Source: Mageeibacillus sp. UBA5734 (GTDB lineage: Bacteria; Bacillota; Clostridia; Saccharofermentanales; UBA5734). Taken from it: 42,704 nt of DNA. A model generated the notes under the pieces. That model made no database searches, was not told where the DNA came from, and was given only the letters and a program-made list of their open reading frames with translations. Below are positions 25,208 through 32,889 of the stretch, piece by piece. The translations under genes and the position numbers were made by a program. Where the stretch lies: positions 1-42,704 of the forward strand of contig DIGA01000029.1 of the NCBI GenBank assembly GCA_002419365.1. Direction: 5' to 3'. Position 1 is the stretch's first letter; each line of letters begins with the position of its first letter.

Positions 25208-26487
25208 GCGCCCGTTCGGCCATATCCCTGAGTCCGGAACGGGTTGAAAGGCTCCGGGGATATCTTGCCGGCCTGTCCGATCCAGCCGGGCTTGCGGTCA
25301 GTGGTCAGGATTTGTTCCGCCGCCACCAGCAAGACCTGGAATCCGTCACGCCTGTGGAGCTGATGGAGCTGTTCAATGGCCAGCTCCAGTCCGGCCAGAC
25401 TCCGGAACAGATTTTCCAGTATCTCGACAAAGTGATCAATGCGGTGGGCCATTCTTTGCATGGCCATCCTCTCCCCCAGCCTGAAACGGGCACGTTCCTC
25501 CATCTCCTGGCGGCCGAAAATGAGGCCCTCGAGCAGCGTCTGGGGGTGATCCGGAGCCTGCTGCTGCAGTGGACCGGTACCTTGGCCACACACTTGGGTG
25601 AGCTGGCCACTGCGGTCGCTGATCTGGCAGGTGTTTTCCACCACTACGAAAAAATCCAGAACATCTTGCTTCCGATGCTGGAAAAAAGGCAGGCCCGTTT
25701 TCATGGCCTGGCGCTCCTCTGGGCCCTGCAGGATCATGCCCGCCAGACCGTCAAGGATATGACCGCTCAATTGCAAAATCCGGGTGTGACAGACGATCTG
25801 GTCCGCAAAGGACTGGGCCAGCTGTTCTTTGCCTTGCAAGGGCTGGTCAACAAGGAACAGTGGATCTTGTTCCCCATCACCGCAGAACTCTTTTCGGCTG
25901 AAGAACTGACCGGCATGCTGGCCCAAGCCCGTGAGTATGAGCCGTCCTTCTTGGCCCAGGACCAGTACCAGGTCTACTTTTCAGGCCAGGACTGGAAAGG
26001 GCTGATTTCTGACAGCCATCTGCCGGAGACAGATCTGCCCGGATTTCCGACAGCCAGCAGTCCTTCCGGCAAAAGCCAGACTTTCCTGAAAACACCCACG
26101 GGAGATCTGACCGCACAACAGGCAGAGGCCATTTTCAATGCCTTGCCAGTCGACTTGTCATTTGTCGATGCGGATAACAAAGTCGCGTTTTTTACCCGGC
26201 CGATAGACCGGATATTTCCCCGTTCGCCAGCGGTGATCGGCCGCGATGTCGATCGCTGCCACCCACCGTCCAGTGTCCATGTGGTCGAGAAAATCATCAC
26301 GGAATTCCGCGAGGGCCGGCGTGACACAGCCCGCTTCTGGATCGATCTCAAGGGCAGGAAAGTCCTGATCGAGTATTTTGCCGTTCGTGATGAAGCGGGT
26401 GAGTATCTGGGGGTTCTGGAAGTCAGCAAGGATATCACCGAGATCCAGCAGCTGTCCGGCCAGCAGCGACTGCTCGACTGGGAATAA
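25204..26487 (+). CDS. DUF438 - hemerythrin-like - PAS protein
   Basis: The 427-residue protein has three parts. Residues about 10-80 match DUF438 (SVTPVELMELFNGQLQSGQT). Residues about 85-245 are helical and resemble a hemerythrin-like four-helix region (FHHYEKIQNILLPMLEKR, DHARQTVKDM, NKEQWILFPI) with His and Glu that could bind a di-iron site. Residues about 310-420 are a PAS domain (DLSFVDADNKVAFF, GRDVDRCHPPSSVHVVEKI, VLEVSKDITEIQQL). Proteins of this layout are common in anaerobes and are thought to sense redox, oxygen or NO; no output domain is present. It is translationally coupled to namA and ends 3 bases from the convergent thioredoxin gene. Confidence 0.88.
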   Translation: MSARSAISLSPERVERLRGYLAGLSDPAGLAVSGQDLFRRHQQDLESVTPVELMELFNGQLQSGQTPEQIFQYLDKVINAVGHSLHGHPLPQPETGTFLHLLAAENEALEQRLGVIRSLLLQWTGTLATHLGELATAVADLAGVFHHYEKIQNILLPMLEKRQARFHGLALLWALQDHARQTVKDMTAQLQNPGVTDDLVRKGLGQLFFALQGLVNKEQWILFPITAELFSAEELTGMLAQAREYEPSFLAQDQYQVYFSGQDWKGLISDSHLPETDLPGFPTASSPSGKSQTFLKTPTGDLTAQQAEAIFNALPVDLSFVDADNKVAFFTRPIDRIFPRSPAVIGRDVDRCHPPSSVHVVEKIITEFREGRRDTARFWIDLKGRKVLIEYFAVRDEAGEYLGVLEVSKDITEIQQLSGQQRLLDWE

Positions 26488-26490
26488 TCG

Positions 26491-26826
26491 TCAGTCCTCG
26501 GCCATCAGGCCCAGGAGGCGGTCAATCCGGTCATAACCGATAAACCGGCTTTCGCGCAGCATTTCTTTGCCTTCGGCAAGGACCAGGATGGTCGGTACGG
26601 TGAAGACCAGGCGCTGGGCAGCCACTTCCGGGTGGGTGTCGATGTTGATATCGACCACTGGAACCTGGTGATCCTGCGCCACCTGCATCAGCCGGGGCAG
26701 CGTAGAATGGCAGACCGAACAGGTCGGTGAACTGAAATGGACCAGCAGCCGTGGCACCTGTGTGAACGCTTGCTCGATGCCAGCGGCAGACTGGGTTAAA
26801 TCTATCACGGAGGGGGTCTTTTCCAT
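26491..26826 (-). CDS. Thioredoxin-family protein with CSVC active site
   Basis: The 111-residue protein has the thioredoxin fold: a short N-terminal helix, LLVHFSSPTCSVCHSTLPRLMQ with the CxxC motif CSVC in place of CGPC, VVDINIDTHPEVAAQRLVFTVPTILVLAEG with the cis-Pro (VPT), and a C-terminal helix. The altered active site suggests a redox potential or partner different from the general thioredoxin; the closest known type would be YtpP/TlpA-like co-chaperone or bacilliredoxin-like proteins. It lies 26 bases downstream of the DUF3783 gene, probably in one transcript. Confidence 0.87.
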   Translation of the reverse strand: MEKTPSVIDLTQSAAGIEQAFTQVPRLLVHFSSPTCSVCHSTLPRLMQVAQDHQVPVVDINIDTHPEVAAQRLVFTVPTILVLAEGKEMLRESRFIGYDRIDRLLGLMAED

Positions 26827-26852
26827 GGGAGTGATCTTCCTTTGGTTTTGAA

Positions 26853-27476
26853 TTAATTCTTCTCGGCCTGATAGTCGGCCAAGGCTGTTTTCAGACGGAC
26901 CAGGATGGCATCGATCTGGTCCATCTCGGGGAGTTCTTTCGTGCTGAGCAGCGCCCTGGAATCGCGGACGGCTGCTGAGAGCTTCTGGCTGGCCGGCGAG
27001 AGCCCTGCGATGACGGATACCTTGCCAGCATCGTTCGAAGTCTCATCCGCCAGCAGGCGATCGGCCATCTGGACCGACTGGTACAACTGGTTGAAGCGCC
27101 CCATGACCGCGTGTTCCTGGCGCAGCTCCGTGATCAGGTCGAGCAGGGTCCATTTCTGATTGTGCGGGGTGACGACTGCCTTGAGATCGATCCGGCTGAT
27201 CCCGTTTTCACGGAAATCCTTGAGCAACCGGTCGATGCGGGCGTCACTGAGGTCTTTCATCAACAGGACCTCGTCTGGGATCGGCTCGCCGTCGTAATCA
27301 GCGGAGCGGGGTGCATGCCCGGGCAGGTCGGCCAAATGGCCGATGGTCTGGCTGAGCATGGCATGGCTGATGGTCTTGGCCCGGATATTGAGCCGGGAGA
27401 GGATTTCCCGGATTTTCAGACCTTTTTCACTGGTGGTATCGAGCTGATAGAGCAAGACGAGTTCATCTTTGGCCAT
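26853..27476 (-). CDS. DUF3783 domain protein
   Basis: The 207-residue soluble protein contains the C-terminal-type DUF3783 signature LKAVVTPHNQKWTLLDLITELRQEH. Before it, residues 1-65 (ELVLLYQLDTTSEKGLKIREIL) look like a second, ferredoxin-like alpha/beta repeat. The rest is helical. DUF3783 is of unknown function and occurs mainly in Clostridia. The ATG at 27476 is preferred to one 8 codons upstream because it follows AAAGGAA at a normal distance and gives the start MAKDELVLL. It precedes the thioredoxin-like gene. Confidence 0.82.
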   Translation of the reverse strand: MAKDELVLLYQLDTTSEKGLKIREILSRLNIRAKTISHAMLSQTIGHLADLPGHAPRSADYDGEPIPDEVLLMKDLSDARIDRLLKDFRENGISRIDLKAVVTPHNQKWTLLDLITELRQEHAVMGRFNQLYQSVQMADRLLADETSNDAGKVSVIAGLSPASQKLSAAVRDSRALLSTKELPEMDQIDAILVRLKTALADYQAEKN

Positions 27477-27554
27477 GGGTAAGGTTCCTTTGTGTTTCAA
27501 TTGCGGACACCGGTGCAGAACAGGTGGCGCAGGTAAATTTCAAATCCTGGCAGG

Positions 27555-27560
27555 ATTATA
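27555..27560 (-). promoter_or_regulatory. Extended -10 promoter of the DUF3783-thioredoxin pair
   Basis: TATAAT on the minus strand with TGTGC directly upstream, in the same CCTGTGCTATAAT context as at 19778. No clear -35 box. Confidence 0.55.
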
Positions 27561-27648
27561 GCACAGGTATGGGCCTCATTCGGTCACATAATCACCCAGA
27601 GTAACAGTTGAGCCTTGCAATTGTGCCTGTGAAAAATACAATGGAGTC

Positions 27649-27975
27649 ATGGAATCGGTTTGGCACAAACGTTTGATGGTTTCAGGCCTGGTCCTGGTCT
27701 TGCTTCTGGCTGGCTACAGCCTGTTTTTCCGCACCTATCTCGATGCAGACCGTTACCTGGCCATGGCGCTGGAGGCAACGGGTGATGATCCGACCATCAT
27801 CAATGCCGACGAACCAGACTTTTCTGTCGGCTTTCATGAGGGTCGCCTGACCATCCATTTCATTTTCCAGACGGAGGCCAAGACAGGGATCGGATCGATC
27901 AGCCTCTACATCGATCCCTTCCGAAAAACCTATTTTGATGTCAAACGGAGCAATCAATACGCAGGCTTGCCCTGA
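27649..27975 (+). CDS. Small membrane-anchored protein of unknown function
   Basis: The 108-residue protein starts with a basic segment (MESVWHKR) and one hydrophobic helix (LMVSGLVLVLLLAGYSLFF, about residues 9-27), which fits an uncleaved N-terminal anchor. The remaining 80 residues (DADRYLAMALEATGDDPTI onward) would be outside the membrane and end in a beta-rich part (FSVGFHEGRLTIHFIFQ). I do not recognise a family. A -35/-10 pair TTGCAA/TACAAT with a 16-base spacer ends 6 bases before the ATG, so the transcript may be leaderless or the start may be wrong. The transglutaminase-like gene follows 17 bases later. Confidence 0.65.
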   Translation: MESVWHKRLMVSGLVLVLLLAGYSLFFRTYLDADRYLAMALEATGDDPTIINADEPDFSVGFHEGRLTIHFIFQTEAKTGIGSISLYIDPFRKTYFDVKRSNQYAGLP

Positions 27976-27992
27976 AAAGGAGAACACCCAAC

Positions 27993-28829
27993 ATGCAATT
28001 GATCCGAGAAAATCGCCCCTACGAAGATTATCTGGCGGCCCTGTCGCCCGTAAATTGTGATGAACCCCGCGTGAGCTTTGTGGCCGAACACCTGATGGGC
28101 CGCCTGTCCAGCCAGCTGGAGAATCCGGAAGGTGCGCCCTGGTCCGATCCGGAGACAGCTCTGGTCCGGTTGACCTATGAATATGTCCGCGACAAAATTG
28201 CCAACTCCACGCCAACCACATCAGGAAAAATGACGTGGCGGGCGTCTGAAGTCCTCAACGAAAAGGAGGGCACCTGCTATGGCAAGGCCAATCTGATCGC
28301 CGCTCTCCTGCGCAAAAACGGCATTCCCACTGGGTTTGCCTACCAGTATCTGAGAGAATCTGCAGATGGACAGCTGGTTCTGCATGCCCTGAATGCTGTC
28401 TATCTGGAGTCGCTGGGCGGCTGGGTGCGGCTCGATGCCAGTTTCACGGCTGGTTCCACCCGCCAGTCACCACTCGAACAAGCCCCGGCGGAGTTCGCCG
28501 CCGTTGACCCCGATGCCCTGATCCGCCCTGTCCGCCCGGAATTGGGTGAAGACAACCTGCCGATCGTCTACGCCGAACCCGATGCTCAGCTGGCTGGTTT
28601 ATTCAAGCATGCTACCAGCCTGCAGGAGCTCTGGGCCAGACGCCCGTCCCGCCTGGCAGGTGGTGAGCACGACCATGGGCAGGAAAAAGCAGGCAAGGAA
28701 GCCTCGCCTGCCCGGGGTGATTTGGATGAAAATTTCCTCGATGTTCTGTATGGCGACCCTGATGATGAAGCATTCAGCAGCTGCAGCGGTGGCTGCTCCG
28801 GCTGCTCCGGAGGATGCAGCATCGGCTAG
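27993..28829 (+). CDS. Transglutaminase-like protein with a Cys-Gly tail
   Basis: The 278-residue protein has a transglutaminase-like (papain-fold) domain with a full triad: Cys95 in EGTCYGKANLIAALLRKNGI, His131 in LVLHALNAVYL and Asp148 in GGWVRLDAS. Such domains act as cysteine proteases, amidases or transglutaminases. No signal peptide is visible, so it is probably cytoplasmic. Residues 215-260 are polar and probably disordered. The last 15 residues contain CSGGCSGCSGGCS with Cys at 264, 268, 271 and 275. This tail could bind metal or be a modified or anchored element; nothing in the neighbourhood decides. AAGGAG lies 10 bases before the ATG. It is co-directional with a small membrane-anchored protein. 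Confidence 0.82.
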   Translation: MQLIRENRPYEDYLAALSPVNCDEPRVSFVAEHLMGRLSSQLENPEGAPWSDPETALVRLTYEYVRDKIANSTPTTSGKMTWRASEVLNEKEGTCYGKANLIAALLRKNGIPTGFAYQYLRESADGQLVLHALNAVYLESLGGWVRLDASFTAGSTRQSPLEQAPAEFAAVDPDALIRPVRPELGEDNLPIVYAEPDAQLAGLFKHATSLQELWARRPSRLAGGEHDHGQEKAGKEASPARGDLDENFLDVLYGDPDDEAFSSCSGGCSGCSGGCSIG

Positions 28830-28832
28830 GCG

Positions 28833-30683
28833 TCAAGCGTGCCCCTTGATCCAGAGATACTCGAACGGACCAAGCAAGATACGGTCGTTGTTGAAATCAA
28901 CTGTCTTGCCGCTGACCAGGTCGGTCTTCTTGCCGAAGATCCCGACGCCGTGGAACGCATTGGTGTCGACCCACTGGCGGTCTTCGCTGTAGTTGCCGAG
29001 GAAAACCAGGGCGTCATCATGGTGGTATTTGACGAAGCTGTAGACAGGATTTTCATAGCATTCGATGATCTTGGCTGGGATATCGGTACGGAACAGCTCA
29101 TGCTCAGTGCGGATCCGGATCAGTTTTTGCAGGGCCTGGAAGACTTGCCCTTCGCTGGTTGACAGGTCATGCCGGCGTTCGGCCCGCTCCCAATCGAAGA
29201 AGGGGCGGTGCAGCCAGCGGCTGTCGTGGGCCTTTTTCGGATCCTGCTTATAGGAATAGTCGTTCAAGGTGGCGATTTCATCGCCGCTGTAAATCAAAGG
29301 CATGCCGGATTCGGCCAGAAGCTGGGCGTGGATCAGGAGAATGCGCTTGATGGCGAGTTCCTGCTGGTAGAGATCCTGATTCTCCAGCGCCATCTCCAGA
29401 CCCGCCAGGCTGGCCAGGGAGCCGCTGTTCCTGGCATCGAGGGTCTCGGGATTGAATTCGTACAGCTCGCCGCGCGAATGGCTGAAGGAATGGTCGCCCT
29501 TGTAGAAGCTGATCAGGTATTGCTTATGTGCCTCGGGGCTGAAGCCCATTGCCTTGAGGATATTATCATTGAGACCCCAGCCGATGTCGTCGTGACAGCG
29601 GGCATAGGTGATCCAGCAAGCACTGTGCGGGATCTTGAAGCCATATTTGACGCTTTTGGCCATCAGGCGGGCATCGCGCGTGGCAAAGGTGTTCCAGATA
29701 TTGACCATGTGGGCGGCGTTGTAGAGGACCTGGCATTCCTGGTGCTCATCGGTACCGAAATATTTGACGATCTGGAACGGCTCGACAATCGCCTCACCAA
29801 GCAGGACAAGGCTGGGGCAAACCAGGTCGACAATCAGGCGCAACATCTTGAGCAAGGTGTGGACCTGGGGCAGGTTGCGACAATTGGTGCCAAGCTCTTT
29901 CCACATGAAGGGGATGGCATCGAGACGGATGACCGAGACTCCGGTATTGGCCAGGTAGAGCAGGATGTCGGTCATGCGCAGGAAAACATCGGGGTTATGG
30001 TAGTTAAGGTCCCACTGGAATTCGTAAAAGGACGTGAAAACCCATTTCTGGATCTGCTCATAATACGTGAAGTTACCAGGAGCGACTTTGGGGAAAACTT
30101 CCGGGACGGTTTCCTCGAATTTTTGCGGGATATCATCTGTGTCGTACATGAAATAGAGGTCCTGGTATTCCTTTTCGCCAGCAAGGGCGCGCAGGGCCCA
30201 TTCATGGTCCTTGGCCGTGTGGTTGACGACATAGTCGAGGCAGACATGGATGCCTTCGGCGCGCAGCTGGGCAACCAGCTCACGGAACTGGTCCATCGTT
30301 CCGAACCGGGGATCGATCTCACGGTAGTCCGCTACCGCATATCCACCATCATTCTCGCCTTCCCTGGCCTTGAGCAGCGGCATGAAATGGATGTACGTGA
30401 TCCCGAGCTCTTTGAAATAGGGGATTTTCTCGATCACTCCTGCCAAGTCACCGGCAAACAGGTCGGTGTAGAGCATCATGCCCACCAGGCGGTTGGACAT
30501 GTACCAGGAAAGATCACTCTGGTCAGCCTCTTTCAGCTCAGGGGGGCGGGCTGCCGAGGCGTCGGCCATGATCTGGTGCAAACGGTTGAGATGAGTCTGG
30601 CTGTCATGGGGATAGAGACTGCTAAAAAGATGTTCGAGATGTTCCTGTTTATGGGACTGGTGCGCGAAGTGTGAAGAGGCCAT
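28833..30683 (-). CDS. Amylosucrase-like glycoside hydrolase family 13 enzyme
   Basis: The 616-residue enzyme resembles amylosucrase and related GH13 subfamily 4 enzymes, which split sucrose and transfer the glucose to glucan, or hydrolyse sucrose. An N-terminal helical part (LEHLFSSLYPHDSQTHLNRL) precedes the TIM barrel: GITYIHFMPLLKAREGENDGGYAVADYREIDPRFGT in part, VCLDYVVNHTAKDHEWA, VSVIRLDAIPF with the nucleophile Asp, LLGEAIV with the acid Glu, and ARCHDDIGWG with the third acidic residue, as in amylosucrase. No signal peptide, so intracellular. The actual acceptor cannot be told from sequence. It is monocistronic and convergent with the transglutaminase-like gene 3 bases away. Confidence 0.88.
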   Translation of the reverse strand: MASSHFAHQSHKQEHLEHLFSSLYPHDSQTHLNRLHQIMADASAARPPELKEADQSDLSWYMSNRLVGMMLYTDLFAGDLAGVIEKIPYFKELGITYIHFMPLLKAREGENDGGYAVADYREIDPRFGTMDQFRELVAQLRAEGIHVCLDYVVNHTAKDHEWALRALAGEKEYQDLYFMYDTDDIPQKFEETVPEVFPKVAPGNFTYYEQIQKWVFTSFYEFQWDLNYHNPDVFLRMTDILLYLANTGVSVIRLDAIPFMWKELGTNCRNLPQVHTLLKMLRLIVDLVCPSLVLLGEAIVEPFQIVKYFGTDEHQECQVLYNAAHMVNIWNTFATRDARLMAKSVKYGFKIPHSACWITYARCHDDIGWGLNDNILKAMGFSPEAHKQYLISFYKGDHSFSHSRGELYEFNPETLDARNSGSLASLAGLEMALENQDLYQQELAIKRILLIHAQLLAESGMPLIYSGDEIATLNDYSYKQDPKKAHDSRWLHRPFFDWERAERRHDLSTSEGQVFQALQKLIRIRTEHELFRTDIPAKIIECYENPVYSFVKYHHDDALVFLGNYSEDRQWVDTNAFHGVGIFGKKTDLVSGKTVDFNNDRILLGPFEYLWIKGHA

Positions 30684-30840
30684 TGAAAATACCTGACCTT
30701 TCTCAAAATCTGGCAGCTTTTGGGAGAAAAGCTGCTGCCTGCCGCCGATCTGGGACGACAGGATGTTCTTATAAACAGTTTAATCAGCGCAACAGGGTGT
30801 GTCAATCGATTAACCGAAGCGTGGCCAGAATAGATCGGTC

Positions 30841-30869
30841 TGTCTTGGCTCGGCTTGATCCGTTATAAT
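30841..30869 (+). promoter_or_regulatory. Predicted promoter of the phosphodiesterase gene
   Basis: A perfect -10 TATAAT (30864-30869) lies 29 bases before the ATG; the -35 hexamer TGTCTT (30841-30846) at a 17-base distance is weak. Confidence 0.5.
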
Positions 30870-30898
30870 CAGGGTAACCAATTCTGGAGGTTTCGGCA

Positions 30899-32023
30899 AT
30901 GAGCATGGTGTTTCCAGATTACACACACAGTATCCTTAACCTGGCCAGTTCGATCCTCAAGGCTTATGGCTGTGAATGCCACCATCCGAGCCTGCCGGGG
31001 CTCGACCTGGCTCTGGCTGAGCCGCATAAAAACCGGATTTTCCTGATCCTGGATGCCATGGGCGATGCGTTCGTCAAACAGCAACTGGCTGCAGACGGCT
31101 ATTTTCGCAGCCATCAGGTCGATACACTGACTTCTGTCTATCCCTGCACGACGACTGCGGCAACAACCTCCATGCTGTCCGGACTTTCCCCGGCTGAGCA
31201 TGGCTGGCTGGGCTGGAGCCCCTGGTTTCGCGAATATGGCCGGATCATCGACGTCTATCTCGACCGGGACAGCCTGTCGGGCCAGGAGATCAAGCCACCA
31301 GCCGGTGAGCTGATGCCTTATGAAGATCTCGGGCGCAAGATCTATGCTGCCACGCGAGGGGCAGTCGGGTTGCACAGGATCCAGCCCAATTTTGCCGAGG
31401 ATGGCGTCGATACCTTTGACCAAGTGATCGAGCGCATGCGCGACTACGCTGCTCTGCCCGGACCGCAGTTGATCCTGGCCTACTGGCACCAGCCTGATTC
31501 ACGGATGCACAATGAAGGGCCGTACAGTCCGGCAGTCCTCGCCGAGGTCCAGACTTTCGAGCGCCAGCTCTCCGCTCTGATGGAGGAATTGGACGATACG
31601 CTGCTGGTCATTTCTGCAGACCATGGGCAGGTTCCTGTCGAGCGTGAGGTCTATCTCGATGACCACCCCGAGATTCTCGAATGCCTGGTTGTCCCGCCGA
31701 CTCTGGAAACTCGCGCCGTTTCGTTCTTCGTCAAAAACCACCGCCGGGCCGATTTTGTCGCGCGCTTCCAGGCGGCACTTGGTGATTGCTACCTCCTGAT
31801 GGACCGTGACGAAGTCCTGGCCCGGGCATTATTTGGCCCTGGCCAGGCTCACCGCAAGATCGACGATTTCCTCGGCGATTTCCTCGCTTGCGCCACCGGA
31901 AACACCATTATCCGCTATCATGGCCGGTTTGAACGGACACGGCAGGTCTTCCATGGTCATCACGCCGGATTGTGCCCTGAAGAGATGCTGGTGCCGTTGA
32001 TTGTAACAAAATCTGTTCGCTAA
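30899..32023 (+). CDS. Type I phosphodiesterase / alkaline phosphatase superfamily protein
   Basis: The 374-residue protein resembles nucleotide pyrophosphatase/phosphodiesterase-type members of the alkaline phosphatase superfamily. Metal and nucleophile motifs are visible: FLILDAMGDAF (first Asp ligand), SVYPCTTTAATTSMLSG with the candidate Thr nucleophile in the TTTA segment, AYWHQPDSRMHNEGP (Asp and His ligands), VISADHGQ (Asp-His ligands) and the late FHGHHAGLCPEEMLVPL (last His). There is no signal peptide, so it may act in the cytoplasm. The substrate is unknown. CTGGAGG lies 10 bases before the ATG. Confidence 0.85.
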   Translation: MSMVFPDYTHSILNLASSILKAYGCECHHPSLPGLDLALAEPHKNRIFLILDAMGDAFVKQQLAADGYFRSHQVDTLTSVYPCTTTAATTSMLSGLSPAEHGWLGWSPWFREYGRIIDVYLDRDSLSGQEIKPPAGELMPYEDLGRKIYAATRGAVGLHRIQPNFAEDGVDTFDQVIERMRDYAALPGPQLILAYWHQPDSRMHNEGPYSPAVLAEVQTFERQLSALMEELDDTLLVISADHGQVPVEREVYLDDHPEILECLVVPPTLETRAVSFFVKNHRRADFVARFQAALGDCYLLMDRDEVLARALFGPGQAHRKIDDFLGDFLACATGNTIIRYHGRFERTRQVFHGHHAGLCPEEMLVPLIVTKSVR

Positions 32024-32066
32024 ACAGTTTGATTTTGCAGCAATCAGCCGTTTAATGGATGAAAGG

Positions 32067-32095
32067 TTGCGTTATTATCAATTTCCAGATAAAAT
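32067..32095 (+). promoter_or_regulatory. Predicted promoter of the H1-tailed protein gene
   Basis: A -35 TTGCGT (32067-32072), a 17-base spacer and a -10 TAAAAT (32090-32095) lie in an AT-rich leader. Downstream, ATTCGGA (32104-32110) and TCCGAAT (32133-32139) form a perfect 7-base inverted repeat ending about 10 bases before the AGGAGG site. Confidence 0.6.
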
Positions 32096-32168
32096 AGGTC
32101 CAAATTCGGATTATTAACAAAATGTGAACGTTTCCGAATAGATGATATTAACCAGGAGGCTCCAACTC

Positions 32169-32666
32169 ATGATTATCAAAGTTGAACGGAAAATTTATAA
32201 CACTGAGACGGCAGATCTGATTGCCGAGACCGCCCAGGGCAGCTATGGCGATAGCATGGGCTTTGAGGAAAAGCTCTACAAGCGTGGCCCGGGTGACTAT
32301 TTCATCTATGGTCATGGCGGTGAAAATTCTCCTTACCCGCAGCCCGGCCTGTTCGTTCTTTCAGCCCAGGATGCCCGGTCCTGGCTCGAGCGTGTCGCTG
32401 GCGCAGAGGCTGTTGACAAGGAATTCAACGTTGCCAAGAAACCTGTCGTGAAAAAGGCCCCTGCCAAGAAAGAAGCAGCACCGGAAGTCAAAGCGGAACC
32501 CGAGGCGAAAAAAGCCCCTGCCAAAAAAGCTGCTGTGAAAAAGGAAGTTGCTGCTGAAGGTGCAGACGTGAAAGCCGCCCCTGCTACCAAGAAAGTGGCT
32601 GTCAAAAAAGTTGCAGCTGAAAAGGCTCCGAAAGCTGAAAAGGCTCCCAAGGCTCCGAAAGCGTAA
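32169..32666 (+). CDS. Small conserved domain with a histone-H1-like Lys/Ala/Pro tail
   Basis: The 165-residue protein begins with a globular part of about 90 residues (MIIKVERKIYNTETADLIAE, then EEKLYKRGPGDYFIYGHGGE and a final helix QDARSWLERVAG). I recall similar N-terminal domains as hypothetical proteins in Firmicutes, with no known function. From about residue 93 the chain is low-complexity and rich in Lys, Ala, Pro and Val, with repeated units such as KKAPAKK, KKAAVKK and EKAPKA. Such tails bind DNA or RNA in histone-H1-like and HU-like bacterial proteins, so nucleic-acid binding is inferred. An in-frame start at 32142 is rejected because AGGAGG lies 9 bases before the ATG at 32169. 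It is monocistronic and ends at a terminator. Confidence 0.8.
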   Translation: MIIKVERKIYNTETADLIAETAQGSYGDSMGFEEKLYKRGPGDYFIYGHGGENSPYPQPGLFVLSAQDARSWLERVAGAEAVDKEFNVAKKPVVKKAPAKKEAAPEVKAEPEAKKAPAKKAAVKKEVAAEGADVKAAPATKKVAVKKVAAEKAPKAEKAPKAPKA

Positions 32667-32696
32667 GGCCAGACACCCCTATTCAAACGGATCCAG

Positions 32697-32736
32697 AAGG
32701 TCGTCTCAAGATGTACACTTGAGGCGACTTTTTGCG
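32697..32736 (+). terminator. Intrinsic terminator after the H1-tailed gene
   Basis: AGGTCGTCTCAAG pairs with CTTGAGGCGACTT (one mismatch-type wobble) across an ATGTACA loop, followed by TTTTTG. Confidence 0.88.
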
Positions 32737-32808
32737 TGACAGAACAGGCTGTGTCAACGAGAGGGCCATACGCCAGGTTCCAGGGATCCCTGTACCCAAG
32801 AGCAAATG

Positions 32809-32841
32809 AAAAGGGCCATCTCGTGGAGACAGCCCTTTTAT
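32809..32841. terminator. Terminator of gltBD, bidirectional
   Basis: AAAAGGGC (32809-32816) and GCCCTTTT (32832-32839) close an inner TCTC/GAGA stem. A-run and T-run lie on either side, so it can stop leftward gltD transcripts and rightward read-through. It lies 49 bases beyond the gltD stop. Confidence 0.82.
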
Positions 32842-32889
32842 TGTCCGTGAACCAGCGTCCTGGCCGGGATGATGGATCCAAAACGAGCC

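Noticed and set aside
29169..30674. 501-codon open frame opposite the amylosucrase-like gene
   Set aside because: It is the mirror of a clear GH13 gene, has no ribosome site at its start and shows no motifs.
32781..32792. 12-base palindrome CAGGGATCCCTG between the two terminators
   Set aside because: An isolated short palindrome without loop or T-run; expected by chance in a GC-rich region.
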